From positions 16,603-80,602 of the forward strand of contig VZRG01001621.1 of assembly GCA_013397435.1 (NCBI GenBank): 64,000 nucleotides of DNA. The letters run 5' to 3'. This DNA comes from Erythrocercus mccallii (taxonomy: Eukaryota; Chordata; Aves; Passeriformes; Dicruridae). Shown one piece after another: positions 9,455-24,400 of the stretch (positions are counted from its first letter, which is position 1; each line of letters opens with the position of its first letter). A program made the translations under genes and the position numbers. The notes under the pieces were generated by a model, which saw only the letters and a list, made by a program, of their open reading frames with translations, had not been told where the DNA came from and ran no database searches.

Positions 9455-12400
9455 CTGTGAGGGAAGGAAATCACCAGTGAGTGACACCTGGAGACTAGAG
9501 ACCAAAGAGATTCGGCAAAGGGGAGGGGGAAAGCCTTGCTCTCACCACCCAGTTAAACTAGAACAGCCAACATGTTTAATGCTGCCACAGACTTGTGCCA
9601 AGGTCTTGTTTAACTACAGCTCCCCCTGAGCACGTCCCTGCTGTCCTCTGCCTAGCGCTGAGGTGTGACCTTCAATCTAAATGCCCCTGGAACTTGCCAT
9701 GGTCTCAGGGCATCTCAAGTGCCCGTATGGGCAGTGGGCGCAGCTGCCCAATCATTGGATTAAAAAAGACACTGCTGTCCCTTCTTCACAGGTAGCTTTC
9801 AGGGTTCATCCTAGGAAACACACAAATCCTCCAGTGCCTCCAGCTGGACTTGAGGTGGAGATTCCTCTGCTCATTCTCTGTAAAGACGCTCCCAGCTATA
9901 CTGTGGTACACTGCCCAGGAAAATCTCTGTACCTGTTTCCAAGCCTGTGGCTGACACAACTCAGGAGCCAGGGAGTACTTTCCCCCTTTCCTAAAAGAAA
10001 AGAGCAGCCCACGTTGCAGGACAGTACCTTTGCGCCTCAGCACCAGCTTGTTGAAGAGGTCTGACATCAAATCTCCACCTTGTCCCGTAGCTCTCACTGA
10101 AACAGAGCAGAACTAGTCAGTGAAGGAAGATTAGTCTAAGTTAAGCACTATGGCAAAAGAATTTCCCTGCAATACTGCCTTCAGATTAAAGAAAAAACTC
10201 CCAATCTCTAATTTTGTATGACACCCCAAAACTACGGTCCATTTTCAGGTCAGGTAAACACTAGGCACAGCAGGGTTAATGGCATCTTCTGGGGAAAACC
10301 AAGAGTGGAATTCATTGAGGGGCCGTGCATTTGCGGTCTCATTCTGCCAGAGCAGCTCCATCAATCCCGTCCCCAGCTACCTCATCCAAGGGTTCTAAAC
10401 GGGTTCAGCCCTGTCCCACCTGGCCCCCAGGGTTTCATTTTTGTGTCTGGTCCTGTGCATCACAAGTGAAACTTCTCCACAAGCCCTGAGAGAGATGGCC
10501 TCGAGCCAGTGGGGTTTAGCAAGTTCACAGAGCTCTGGCTGAGTGGTGAACACCTGAGACCTGCATCAGCCTGTGAGAGGAGACAACTCCTTTCTGCTCT
10601 GTGAGTTCACCGTGCTCCTGACTTGCCCCCTGCCTCCAGACCCACACCTCCCCAGTCTGGGCAAGGAAAAGCAGTTCTGCCAAAGAGCCTCAGCACCTTG
10701 TTCTTGTTCCTTCTGCTTCTTTTTCTCCAGCTTCCTCTCCTTGACACTGCGAAGGTTGGCCTTCCCAATGCCCCCGGCCTGGCGGATGGACTCCAGGAGA
10801 CTGGCACGCCCACTAGAGGGGTTTACCACCTCCTTTGGGGCTCCTTGGACTGAAGCTGCAGGGACAGGAAGGACATGCAGCAGCCATGGGTCAGTGCATC
10901 AGCTACAGGCCCAGCCAAATTCCCCTGGGAAGGGCTACTCCAGTACTTTGACAGCATCTCTTCCCACTGCAGCTCCCCCGCTCTAGTGGAAGGCTGGGAA
11001 GGCACAGGGCATGCCCCAAGGACACAGGCTGAAGGCAGTGAGGCTGGTGCAGCTGTGGAGGAGCCCAGGCCTTACCTGCAGGCACTGTGCTGCTGCTCTC
11101 CTCACTCACTGTCTGAGCCGGTTCCAAGGGTGCTGCAGGCTGGGGCAGGGGTGGTGGAGGAGGCACCGGAGTTGGCATAACAGGAGGCAGTGGGGGAGGC
11201 GGAGGGGGAGGAGGTGGCAATAGCTCAGCATCTTGAAGATCTGAAATAAGAAAGAAGTTGTATCTGAAGAGTCCCAGAGGATGGCACATTTAGAGTTTCA
11301 GCTCAGAGCTTCACACACCTCAGCAGCAACAGATCAGAGTCCTCAGTACCTGCAGCAGAGCACGCCCACCCTGTGCACCATCTCTTAACAGCAAGGCAGG
11401 GCCAAGAGTCTGAGATTCCCCTACTCTCCCTCCCCAGCTGCATCCCACTCGCACAAGGGCATCCCATCAGGCTGACACACACCAAGTCCTTGCACACTGT
11501 GCTTCCTCCTCCCTAGACATGCAGAGAGAGGGGGAGGGAGGTAAAGGGACTGCTGTCAGGCCAGAACTTGAGCAGGTTGCAGCTTTCACTCAGGCCTGAG
11601 CCAGAGGTGCAACATCGATCATCCATCCAACATCCATCTTAAAATTTCTACCAAGGGACTTTCTGCCTTGTCTCCACTTTCTAGCAATCCCTGCCTTCCT
11701 CCTTCATAGGGTCCTGGGATCAGGGATTGAAAATACCTGGTTGCAAAGGCTCCACTGACTCGGTGTTGAAAGTGGGCAGCTCTGGAATAGCACTGCTGGG
11801 GGCAGAGGGTGCAATGCCAGGGCCCAGGTCAGCACTGTACATGAGATCTGCAGCAATGCCAGGCAGGTCTGGCAGGTAGGAGGGCACATCAATCTCAGGG
11901 ACCTGGCCCAGATCTGGCACGTAGAAGTAATTTTCAGCAACCTAAAGAAGGTAACAAGGTAAGGCAGTGACTATGTGCTTGCTGCAAACAGGGGCATTGC
12001 AGGGAACAATGTGGGCAGCAGCCAGAGCTGGGCTGGTGTACCTTGGTTCATAAGCCACCCCTACACCTCTGTGCTCAGAAGCTACCTCCTGCAGACCAGG
12101 CTTGGGAAAGGTAGACTGCAGGAGGAGGAAGAGCAGGACTCAGTTTCGTAGCAGCAAGTGAACTCTGAAAGGTTCATGCAGTAACTGCTGCAGCCTAAAT
12201 AAACCAGTCCCTCCTCCTCCAGAGAAGGATAATGTCCGAACCATTTCAAAGAGCAAAATGCAGAAGCACAACCAAGTAGTTACAGGGGTTTGCTTTTGTG
12301 TTTAACACACAGGCAACACAGTAGTGATGGTGCACTGTGAAAAGAGTTTGTTCACTATATATATATACATTATATTCACCAGTCTCACCATGATGAGCAA

Positions 12401-15400
12401 ATGATTCCCAGGCTCCTTTTCCCAGCCCCAAATGACACTCCAGTGAAGATGGTACACCCCAGGTATGGCCTCTATATGGTATCAGGTACCAGTCACATGT
12501 TGGGGCAACTGGGTTGGTGCACTGCCTGCCCCATGTGTACCAAGCACAGCCCTTTGCTCAGTCTGGCAGGCACCCCCTTCCCAGGAGGAATGATGGGGAT
12601 CATACTTCACTCCAGGGACTTTCTGGTACCTCACTCTCAGACTCGGCATGAGGTTCAGGAGCTGGCACAAGGGAGCTGATTAAGTGGTATATCCTCCAAA
12701 CCCCCCAGAGACCTGAGGTCAAGCAGCAAGCTGAGTCGATATCCCATTACTCTCCTTTCATCACTCAACAAAGGCTTGAGTAGAGAGAAATGCCTGCCAA
12801 GTGAGGGGCTTTTGTCTCACCCATCAAGCTCACACCAGGACCTCAAACACAAAACTAGGCAAGGTCCTTCTGATAAACGAGGTACTCTGCAGCCCTGTAA
12901 GGGGCTATTATCCTACCTGCTCACCACCCTAGAAGCCCTTTCTTTTCAGAGAGCTGAGTATAACCCTCTGAAGTGTAAGCAGCTGCATCTCACCTGTTGG
13001 TCCAGCTGTCCCCTTTTGGTGATGGAAAGAGGTGCATCAAAGAGCTTCTCTTCTGTCTCTGTTTCCAGAGCCACATGTGTCTTGGTCACTGCTCCAGCCA
13101 GAGGATCCAGGAACACATACTTCTTGTACCTAAGGGTAGAGAACAAGTATTTTAGCGATGCTGCCTTGAGGGCCAAGGCCAGAAGAAACAGTGTACACAA
13201 GAAAGCCTTGGAGGCAGAGACCTGACTTCACTCATAAAGATGGAACATATTGGGCCTTCCAGGTTCCTTCTTTTAGCTCCATTTCCCTGCCTTTTCCCTC
13301 CGCAACCAGGAGGCAAGCAGCTCCCCACCCTGCCCCTGAAGCCTCTAGTCTAATTCTAAAGCAAAGCCCCACTGCACAGCCACCATGACCAAGCTCTCAC
13401 CTTTCTACCACCTGGCCTGAAACCATCCTACAGTCTGCAGCAGGACACCAATGACTTGTCACTCAAAGTCCAGGAGGACAGACAAAAAGGAGAAATGATC
13501 CATGGCTCGGAGAAGAAAGAAAAAATCCAGCAGCTGAAAGCTCAAGCAGAGCTTAAAGTACCTCTTCAATAAGTACAGAAGGAAGAACTATGATGCAAGG
13601 CCCGGTGGGAAAGGAAACTGCAGTGAGGGAGGTGGTAGAGACATTAAAGCAGCAAAAGCAGGAAAGTAATGCTGTGACGAATTGTCAGAAGAAGCAGTAC
13701 CTAGGCTGGCACACAGGGCAGAGAAGGGCAGGAGTGACAGCATATCTTAAGGCTGGAAAGAAATTACAGAGGAACAATACGACAAACTAAGCAAAAGAAA
13801 GTCAAAATTGGGTTGAATCAGATGAGTAGAGGATCAGGTGCAGACAAAATAACTGCTTCCACCCAAGGCAAAGAGCAGGGAAGGCAAGGTTCCCAGCTGG
13901 AAGCCAGCAGAGCCCTATCCTGTCCTATCAAGAGCCTGATAGGTAACATCCCCAGGAAAACAAGCAGTCACTGCTACCCCTGGGGAAGGGAAAGCTCCTC
14001 TGTGGACAAACAGGGGCAGGTGAGCAGCACAACACTGCTCCAGCTCTCACAGGTTCTCGGTGGTATTGAAGAGTAGCAGGGAGCTGAGGGAGCTGATGTT
14101 CCTGGGAAGGCTGCCAAGGCCTTCTTCTGCATCATCCTCCTGGTGAATTTTGGTGCTCACACACACAGGGAAATACTTGAGCTTTTCCTGTAAGAAGACA
14201 GATAAAAAGTGGTAAGACACTAGAACCACAGCTGCTGAGCAGCTTTCCCCAGCCACCACAACCCACACTGCTGGATGCATTGTATGGCCTGGGAACTCTA
14301 CTGCTCCCTCTCTACCTCCCTTTGAGCTAGGAAGCACACGGACAACATTGCAACCCCACTCTCATGACAAATCTCAGCAGTTCAGACTCGTGGCAAGTGC
14401 TTTTGTTGCCGTGGATGGGTCCTACTGAACACGTGTTACTGTGGCAAGGCTCCACCAGAATAAAACCACCACTTCCCCTCTACAGTCAGAGGCAGGGATC
14501 AAGCAGCACAGCCTAAAAGGCTTTTGTTACAGTGTCCAATTACATACGACACATTTTCATGCAGGCAGAGTTCCCCACATATCTTCTATTACCTCCCCTC
14601 TGTTGCCTCCACTTGATGTGTTAAGAGCTGTGATCGTACTGGTGGGGTTTGCAGGGAAGGCAAAGGAAAAAGAGGTTAGGAAAGAATAGAGTGCCTGCAC
14701 TAGGCAAGAGATCAGGCAGAATGGAGTGCACAGGGTGGAACGTGTGCCAGATGGTTTTGCAAAGCCTGAGGGATTTGCAGGAGTTTTCAACTCTAATGAA
14801 CTGAAATCTTCTCTCTCTTGGTTCTAAAACTTCATGCATAATATATAGAGCTCCATTTCGAAAAGGACTTAGTACATCTGAACAGCCCTGACTTTTATAG
14901 AGCACAGGAATTGCCATCCCACATCAGAGCAGGGTTTCAGCTGGCGTGATGGTGTGCGCTGCCACATGCTCTGGGGGTGAAGCTTAGTGCCCACTGCACT
15001 CTGCTCTGTAGGGAGGAAAGGCATCAGTTCCTGAACAGAGACAGTTTGGGATGAACAAACCTCCACCTCAGACCCCTCTGCAGACCCCTCGTCAGCCCCT
15101 TCACAACTCTTCACAGTTCTTTCTTCACAGCTAAGGCCAGCAGCAGCTACAAGGCAGTAAGTGTTCATACTAGGAGAAGCCAGAGCACTTTGACAGACTA
15201 AATAACTGGCCACACCTGTGGTTTTCTTTTGCCACCAGAGGATGACCACTCCAAATACTGTCCACAGCTTCCTACTGCCTCACTACTTCTAGCATCTCTG
15301 CACCACCCTATTCTCTGAGTCTCTCTTCCCTCCTTGTACTTGTATGGGAGAGATGGAGACCACGGGTGGTTCAGTTTTAAGACCACATCTCAGTGACACA

Positions 15401-18400
15401 AGCAGTTCCTGCTGATTGAAATTTCAGTCTTGAATCTGGTAGCCAGAAATCCAAGGAAATGGCTTAGTCACAATTCAGTGAGTTTATATGATGCTCTGAG
15501 ACTGTAAAATGCTATAATAAAGGACCTGTAACATTTTGATTCAATTCAGGTTCCAACTTGTGAAAAATGCATTGAAATTAACACCTTCTATTTTTTTAAT
15601 AGAAGCAAATAGGCAAAAATATAGAAATTCTTATTTAGAGATTGTAGAAGCAGAGACTCAAAAAAAAAAGTTATTTTGATCATTAATATTCATTTCCCAA
15701 TGTTTAATTTTTTAAGCACGAGGGAGTACTGACTTTTTTTGCTGGAACTGTTCAGACACACTTAGCCCTCAAGTCACTTAATTTTTTTTTAATTCTCTCT
15801 TTGTAGATTTCAGTTAGCACTGGAAGATTGTGCATCACTTTAAGAATGTAGTGAGAAAGCAACCATTACCTACATTTACTTACAAACCTCATCTAAGGCA
15901 ATTATAAAAGCACTAAGCATGAGTATTCTGAAATGTAAAATATAATCCTATTAATTTAAATGCCATCAAAGTGCTAGTCTTACTCGAGTACTTAGATCTG
16001 TTCTGAAATTTGGAACAACTGCACACTGTCAAAAATATCCTGCAACTGTGAATTCTACAAGTTAAGTTGCCATTTAAAAATTAGTTTTCTTATAGGAACA
16101 TTAAGTTCTCAAGCCAAAGTTTGGCAGCCTTGACATACTGAAGTCATGGGGGTGTGCTTGAATTCTCAAACATGCCAACCTGGGGTCTAGCACCAGGCAG
16201 CATCACACCCCCAAGGACACTGCATTTTCAGGCACTTTTCTTCCTAAGAACCTGCAGTTAAAAATATATAAAGTCATTCTGGTTCTTCGGTTTAATCAAA
16301 CACACACTAGTACAAAGGGAACGGTGTGATGGACCTGAAATCCCACTTCCCCCACACCAATAGAGTGCTGAGGCCATCTGGGAAAGCACTTCAAGATGAA
16401 CAAATAACAAAAACCTGGTTTAGCCTCCACATGCCTATGGTAGGCTCTGGGAGAGGCAGAATTCACAAGGACAAGCCAAGTTACTGACACTTTTGAAGCC
16501 TAGCAAAGTTACTCCAGGAGTGGATGGTAAGTTTTGCTTGGACTTCTTCCAAAGCCCAGGCAGACCATATCTCCCACCCTGTTTTCCAGTCTCCTGAGTG
16601 GCATCTGCAGCTCCCACCACAAAGGCAGCAAGAAACCAGCACCTGGGGAGCCCCACAGGGCTGCAGCCAGCTCCCTGCTGAGCCCTGCCTTGCCGCTACC
16701 ATTGCAGTGTGCAAAGCAACTGGCTTTCCAGGCCTACCACAAGCACTGTGTTTCTGGCACTCTTACCCACTCGTACCTTACTAAAATAAACAGCATCCTC
16801 TAAACAGCTGAGTTTTCACTTGCTTGGGGTGGAGGGGGGAAGAAGAAATTCCAAGGGGAAAGCATTTTAAATTAACTGCAGAACCACACACATTTCCAAC
16901 TCAGTCGCTTACCCCCCAGAGCAAAAACCCTAAAGGCTGAGCACAGGCTGCCACCACTTCCCCTCAAACTGACATGAACAGTTTGTTTTGCTTTCCTGAT
17001 GAGGTGCTGTGTGCATGTGTGCAAGTGGAGTTTACCAAAGGCCACTGCGACTGCTCGCAGCAAAGAGGTTCTCATTAGAAGGGAAAACAGGCAGTGAGCC
17101 TCTGCTGAAAGCCCTGAATAATTGAGGAAAGCATAAATGCAAACATTAGACTTCTCCCTGTCACATTTCATTACTGCGAGGCACATCAGGCTCTGTGCTC
17201 AGCTATGGCTGAGGAGGGCCTCTCCCCCTGGAATGTGGTTGGAGCTTGGCCACACTGAGCCCCACTCAGCACATCAGCCCCTCCATCCATCACCAGCTGA
17301 CAGCAGCGTTCCCCCACCCCATAGAGGAGCTGCAGGAGCTCGTGTGTGTAAGCTTGGCAAGAGCGACAACTGCTGCATGAGCAGAGAAAGCGAAAGCCAG
17401 ACAATGATCAAGAGTCCCAAAAGAGGATCAAAAGATGGGTCACAGGAGGGGGACAACAAACATCCCCCAGGGCCTGAAATAAAGTCCCTGTGGTGATGCA
17501 GCTTTAGTCACAAAGGGCAGAACACGGCAGTGGTACAGAGACTGACTGGGACTGTGGCATCCCAGGCAGATGGCTGTGGGGAATGACACGTGGAGCCTAC
17601 TGGAGCCAGCTGAACAAGCACACCATTTGCTCTTTGTGGGACACTGCTTTCTAACAGCTCAATCCCTTCCCTGTGCAAGGGGCTGTACATCGGCACCAGC
17701 ACCTCAGGGTGGGAGCCCATCTCCATCTCCACTTCCTGCCTGCCTCTGCTCCCCCCACACTCCACTGGGATGGGGCCGCCAGGCAGACAGCAACACTCAC
17801 TGGCCCCCCTGCCAGACACCAGCATGTCCCATGCAGCTCTGCCTGTCCTACTGCCAGGACTGAAAGGAACCAGGAACCCTGCTCAAAGTTTGCCAGCTGT
17901 CCATTTGGCCAGCAACCCTGCCTCCTTGGCCTGGCTGAAATATTCATAACTACCTCGTGGTGTGAGGTCTGAACTCCATTAACACTCAGGAAAGTTTAGC
18001 ATGATAAATTATTCAGTGGCAGCTTTATTTTTGGCCAAGTCACACAAGGATGAGGAAGGAAGTCTCTTTAGGGGTGGAAAGCAGGAAAGTTGTCAAATTG
18101 ATCCTTAACCTGCTAGTAAACAGCACTGTGGGTCTGATGTTATGAGTCTGTGAAATTTTCAGCCTGTAAGTAGCTGATTTCTCCTTCCCTTGAGAGAATC
18201 CATTCTTCTCAAGGAGAGTGAATGTAAACGTGTCTTCTGTTTTTTCATAACACATCTAGTTTCTCATAATAACTCTCTCACAGGTGTTGTTTCTATTATT
18301 TAACCAATGAAAAGAAGTGTTGTCTTTACTAACCAATCATAGAATTCTTTAGAGCAGCGTGCTATAAAAAGGCTGTATGAAATTGAAAATAAAGCCTTCT

Positions 18401-21400
18401 GAATTTCCTTCTACCTAGAGTCAAGCTCTTCATTGTGTCCAACAGCGACACAGCACATACACGGCAACTTTTAATCTTTAAGCATGGCAACTTCTCTCCT
18501 CTCCCTTTGCACAGGGACAATGCCTAAGTGCAAAGATTTCCCGGGGCAGAAAATGCTCTAATGAGTGACTCCTTTTTCTCCTGACACACTCACAAGCCTT
18601 CTTACCTTTCCCCACTCACCGGAAGTTAGTTATATCAGAGTCTTCAGAAATGATTTCTGAAACAACTATGAGCTTGATCCCAGTTGTCTTGCTATGCACA
18701 GCCAAACCCATAAGCCCAGGCAGCAGCATCCACCAACACCGCTGCAGGAAACAGCAGCATTTCAGGAAATGGAACTGCTCCAGAGACCTGGCAGTTGACA
18801 GCCACCCAGACAAGCTCTTGAACTGACGTGGCCCTCTCCAACTGGCATCTCCACAAGCTTCCCAGCCTGACCTCACACTCTCCCCACAGACAGGCCAAAT
18901 GAAAATATCTTCTATTCCTAGTCTATGTCCCAAAGCCCTGGCCCACTTTATTGAAGAGATTAACAGCCTCCAGGTTCTCTTTGCTTGTCCTTCCCAAGGT
19001 TTGTTCTCCTCCTTACCTGCAGAGCTTTTTCATCCAGCATTCGGTGTTTGCTCTGAATCTTGTGTCTTGGCCTCTGTTTAGCTGGGTCTTCCGCACCAGC
19101 AAAAACTGAACTGTACTCCTGCAGCCGTTCAGGGGCTGGGTACTTGGCACTGGAAAACACCTAGGGAGAAACAAGAAGAGACTGAAAAATCCCAGCAACT
19201 GAGCAATCCTACGATACAGAAACACATGGAGAGGAGTAAAATGCAATCTGTGCTGCCAGTGGGAACGGACAGCCTTGGAATCAACAGGATCTGAAGGGCT
19301 ATGTGCACAGACCCAAACATGCATGGGTTGCCACTTCTGAAACTGGAATTGCCAGAGCTCTTCTCTCTCTCTAAAATTACTAGGACATCACTGGCAAAAA
19401 GGCTTGGCAGGAAAGGAGTTGGAAAGTCTTTATAAAATAGAGCAAGAATGGGGAAAGAAGGATTTTCACCAGTCTTACATGGCTCAATGGGATTAGGATG
19501 CACTAAAGGGAGGCTCTCTATCAGCAGCTTTCATTCAAATTAAGTGTCTATGAGCCTGAAGTGAGGGTGTTTGGCTTAGCTCAGCACATGTCCTTTCTCT
19601 TTCTCAAGAAGCAACTGGGACAGAAACCTATAAAGGCTACACAAAGCCTGGAGCTGTGTGGCTCACGGGTCTAAAATTCATCAATTGGCCAAGTCAGGAA
19701 TGGGATGCTCACCACAATCCTGCTCAGCAGCAAGGCATAGAGAGGTGAGTGGGCAGCAGCTGCAGCAGCCAAGCACCTTTTCTTCTCCAGAGCTTACATG
19801 AGGAGTAAAGAAAGAAGGAAGAAAAGAGGCCATGTGGCCTTCACTTAAGTCACTACCTTAATAGCCTTCTTGCTGCCCTTTATCTTTTCAATCTTTGCCT
19901 GGGCAAGTGTGACTCTCTCCCCAATTGCCTGGAGCTGTGCCCGGCTGGCCTCCACCCGCTGAGAGATCCTAGGAGGCAAGAACACTTCTTAAGCTGAAGA
20001 ATCCAGAATCAGTGGATTTTTTAAAAATAGCCAGCTCCCAGCCCCTCAGAGAAGGATGTGAATCTCAGGGGACCAGGTTGTTTCACCGTGCAAAACAGTG
20101 CTGGTTGAGACATGCTTGTATCCATCCTATTGAGAGCTTTAGGTACTCCAGCATGAAGTACAGTTAGTCTATGACTCACAGCATGATGTTCCTGTGGCTG
20201 TTTGAGGCAGAGGAAGATGGAAAACCAGCAACAGAGTGTTGATAACACGGATGATTTAATTATTGCTGCGCAGAGCTTAGACAGGGTCATGGCCTTTTCT
20301 GCCTCTCACCCCACCACAAGGAGCTGGGAGGGGACACAGCCAGGACACTTGATCCCAACTGACCCAAGTGATGTTCCAGATCAGATGGTATCATGCTCAG
20401 CATATAAACTAAAGAGAAAGTTGCCTGGGGTCCACTGCTCAGGGACTGGACAGGCTTCTTTAAGTTGATGGTGAGCAATTGTTTTTATTTCCATCACTTG
20501 TCTTGTGTTTCATTTCTCTCTCTTGTTATTTTCCTTTACTTTACAATATTATTATTATTATATTTTATTTCAATAATTTAACTGTTCTTATCTCAATCCA
20601 TGAATTTTCTCACTTTTACCCTTCTAGTTCTCCTTCCTCCTACCCTGCAGGAGTAGGGTGAGCAAGGGGCATGTGGTGCTTAGTTGCCAGCTGCAGATAA
20701 ACCATACCACTAGATCAGCATCAGAATGCTTTGGAACTGAAGTGAAAAGCACTCTGTGGCAGCAGGGGAAAACAGCCAGTGGTTAAATACCTCTGCATTC
20801 ACACTGTGGACATATTTCTTTCCCACCTGGCAGCCAGGGGCTCGACTGAAATTGCCTCCATGCCATGCACAGTGGCCGCCACGCTGCTGGAACTGTCACA
20901 CAGGTCCAGCCAGAGGTTATGAGGGACGCTGCGAGCAGGCATCAGGTACAGGTAATGATGGAGTCACTTTCTCAGAAGGGCCCTCCTTCCCAATGCATAA
21001 CCAGCAGATTCTACCCAGCTACAAGGCCAAAAGCTGAAAAGTCTTCTGAGATTTCACCCCTCTACAGTGAAGCTGGGAAAGACTGTTTTTATGGCTACAT
21101 AACCCATTAGGAGAGAGAGCACTCCACTTTGGCAACGTTTTGTTGCAATGAGTTCCACTGGATCATTCGGTGCCTGTAAAAAGCAATGTCAAGTATTGTC
21201 TTTATATTTCACCAGGAGTCTCTCTTTGCTTCTGAGGAGAGAGCTCTCATGCTCTTCTTCTGCTCTGTTTAATGCCCTTCAGTAATGAATTTGAGATCAG
21301 CAGTGACTCATGATTCCCAATTTCAAACTGTACCAAATCCATCTTTTCCAGTATTTTCACTTTGGGCAGCACATTCTCTGTTATAGTATAGAAATATAAA

Positions 21401-24400
21401 GCCCCGCCCCCCGCAATGTAGGTAGTGAAAAACAGCAAGTACAAGCAGCCTATTCTCCTTGTACCATTCTGAAAAAGGCCCTCACTTTCTCTTAACAGCT
21501 TCAGGTATTTCTGTTTGTTTATAGCCATGCTCTTCTCTTCCTGGAGGCATGAAAAATCCTTCCTTATGCATATGATATGATAGCACACAGCCTGTTTCTA
21601 CCTTATTCTGTTTGGAGTGGGAGAGAAGCAAAATTGAACCTCATGAGATTCTCTCTCTCAGAATTATTCTCCATTATCCCATTTTATTTTAAACACAGTC
21701 TAACAGCTTGTATTTTGTACCAACACTGAGTACAAATCTGTTCATGATTTCCTTCCCACACTCTCCCTCTCCCTCAGTGGAGTAAGTCCACATCACTTAT
21801 ATACTTGATAGGTTCTCAGAGTAGTTTCTGTTGTTCCTTTCAGTGTGCATTTCCTAGCACCTGTCTGCAGCAAATTTCATGTGTCATAGGGCTGTGCCAC
21901 TGCTTTATTTTGTTCAAGCGTGAGCTGCCTCTGAAGGACGTAAATCTTTCCGAACTGCTCTCACCAGCAAATTTTCCCACAGTTTACCTCTTTTCTAGAA
22001 GTTTCATAATTGTATTGATTGACACTATTTCCAGTACTGCTCCCTAGGGGCATCTGACTATTTTTACTTCCTTCAAAGCTGAAAAAACCTAGTCATTTAT
22101 TTCTGCTTTGCTGCTCTCTCTCAAATCATTGATGCAACTTTCTCTCTCACCTGAGAGTAGACCTCTCTCCTAGAAGACCTCCACAAAATTTCCTGAAGCT
22201 CCAAATAAAAGTGAGGTATCGATTGCCTTTTAACCAGTATACCCTGCTGACTTCCAGACACAATTTTCAGGATCTGACAAGGCACATGTTTCTCTCACAG
22301 AAGGAAGTGTTAAGCAAATAGTAATGCAAGCTCAGGCCTGGAAACCAGTAAGCGTTCTCCTCCCTTTCACTTCATGAATGTGAGGGAGGCCAGTGAGGCA
22401 AACACCTCCCTCACTCCCTTTCCTGCCCCACATTAGCCTCAGTGCTTCACCAGGTTCCAACCTCCTCCCCTCCCTTCCCTCACTCAAATAAAAAGTAAAA
22501 AAAAAAGAGGGAAGACACCTGTCCCCACTGCCCACCAACTATCAGTGAAAGGAGACTGTATCGGGCAGACAGCCCGCTCCCAACACGAGCTGGGGAAGTT
22601 GTCCAGTGCCAGCTCAAGTGTTTCAAACCGTGATGGAGGTTCTGTGAGGCACTCTGTACTTTCTCCTGCGATCTCCTGCTCTGGGATTTGACAGGCCAAA
22701 TCCCACTGACCTTCTGAGATCTACCAAAAACCTTCACCTGAGGTTGTACAGATGCAGGCCCACAACACAGAAGGAATACATGTAAGTCTACAAAATTAAT
22801 TTATTGTTGCTGAACAAGGTAACTTGGGAAAAAAAAATTAAATCCCCTCAATCCAACTAATCCAAATTCCATCACATGTACAGGCTCCTAGAAGTGCATG
22901 ACTGTAATGCACCGACAGTTCAAGATACAGCTGTGTAGGTTAGTTACAAAAGACAATATACCTTATCCTTACTGGAAGCAACACATGGAGAAAACCTCCT
23001 CATGTTTGATCAACTTCATCTGCTGCTGTGGAAACTGAACTTACTCAAAGGACTCAACCAGATTTTGTGAAGAAAGGAAACAGGAAGGAAGAGACGGAGA
23101 GATATGGCCGAGGACTTCAGGGGCATGCTGGAGGAAAGGTGGCATTCAGACCTTAACCTCCATTAAAGGGAGGACAAGGACAATCAGGACAAGAGGGATT
23201 AAGTGTTAATAAAACGGCCCAATATTGCCTCTCAGAACCCATTGCTTAGGCAGCCAAAACCACCATGAGCATCTGAACCTACCCCATGTCTATTTTCTTA
23301 GTCACTGCTGTGTTATTTTGCTCTCGGTGCTCTTTTCTGCTTGAGAAACAGCTTTAGTTGAATTCAATATGACTTTGGAGTTGCAAAGGAGCAGGAGGCT
23401 ACAGTGACAGTCCCTCCCTTTCAGCAGGATATGCTTCATTCAGGACAAGTGAAAGGGGGGGTTTGTAGAAAAAGGAGAATACATCACCTACCCTACTTTC
23501 AAATGCTGGGCACTGAGCCAAATCAACTTTCCCTCCCAGCGCTTTCCTTTGGGGAAGCAGTACACATGGCAGATTAAATCTATCTAGTGGATTATCTCTT
23601 AATCCATACAGACTTTTTTGATCTAAGCAGATATTAAAGCTAACCTTTCAGCTGCTTTGATTCAGGATTTCACTTTCTCTTGTCCCTCTGAAAAATTTTT
23701 GCTCTCAAGCCCTCTGCACTTCACCTCAACTTAGATCTTGTTTCTCCTTTGTCCTAAAGCCCTCATCCTGCTGCCTTTAAGCCATTCTCCATTTTACAGG
23801 CAATTTTCTCCAACACCCACAGCAACTTCCAGGAATACTTCCTCACAATTCTTGGGAACCTCTTGAGGGCCTCTCTTGCTAGCCTCCCTATCCTCTGTCC
23901 CATCTGCAACCACAGAGCAGATCACTTCCTCTTATTCCCTTATAACTCCTCTGATAAATCTCACACTCAGGTGGCTACTGAAAGACTTCCTCTGCTGTGT
24001 CTGTCTATTCATGGTGGAAAAAACACTGTTTCCTTACTCCCACAGGAAAAAGATTTGAGGCATTAGGAATCTGGGACATTGGATACTGCCTGACAGTACT
24101 GTCAGCACTGGCAATAACGCTACACTTGTATGTGAGTCTCCAAGCACTTCACAGTGCCAACCAAAAATATTGTGATTTTTATCATCTATATTTGCTAGGG
24201 ATCAGACAGTATCAGCAAAAAAGTTTAAAATCAGGGAAGGTTGAAAGACAGGCCGACAGATTCCAAGAAAGGTGTCTGATAAAGACAGAATGCAGCTGTA
24301 AGGAAGCATCACAGCAGCCGGAGACTCTTTGCTCTCTATGCTGAACACCCACATCACCCCAAAGTGACAGGGATGACAAAACTTCTGAAATGGGAGAGAG

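Noticed and set aside
10573..10986. 137-codon plus-strand frame
   Set aside because: It is antisense to WASHC1 coding exon 8 (WH2), with no independent support.
12776..13225. 149-codon plus-strand frame
   Set aside because: It lies antisense over WASHC1 coding exon 5 and its introns; the open length is a by-product of that exon.
21247..21588. 113-codon minus-strand frame with a hydrophobic stretch
   Set aside because: No recognisable family, no splice or promoter context, and a length that can occur by chance in 64 kb. Listed only as a remark in the intron entry.
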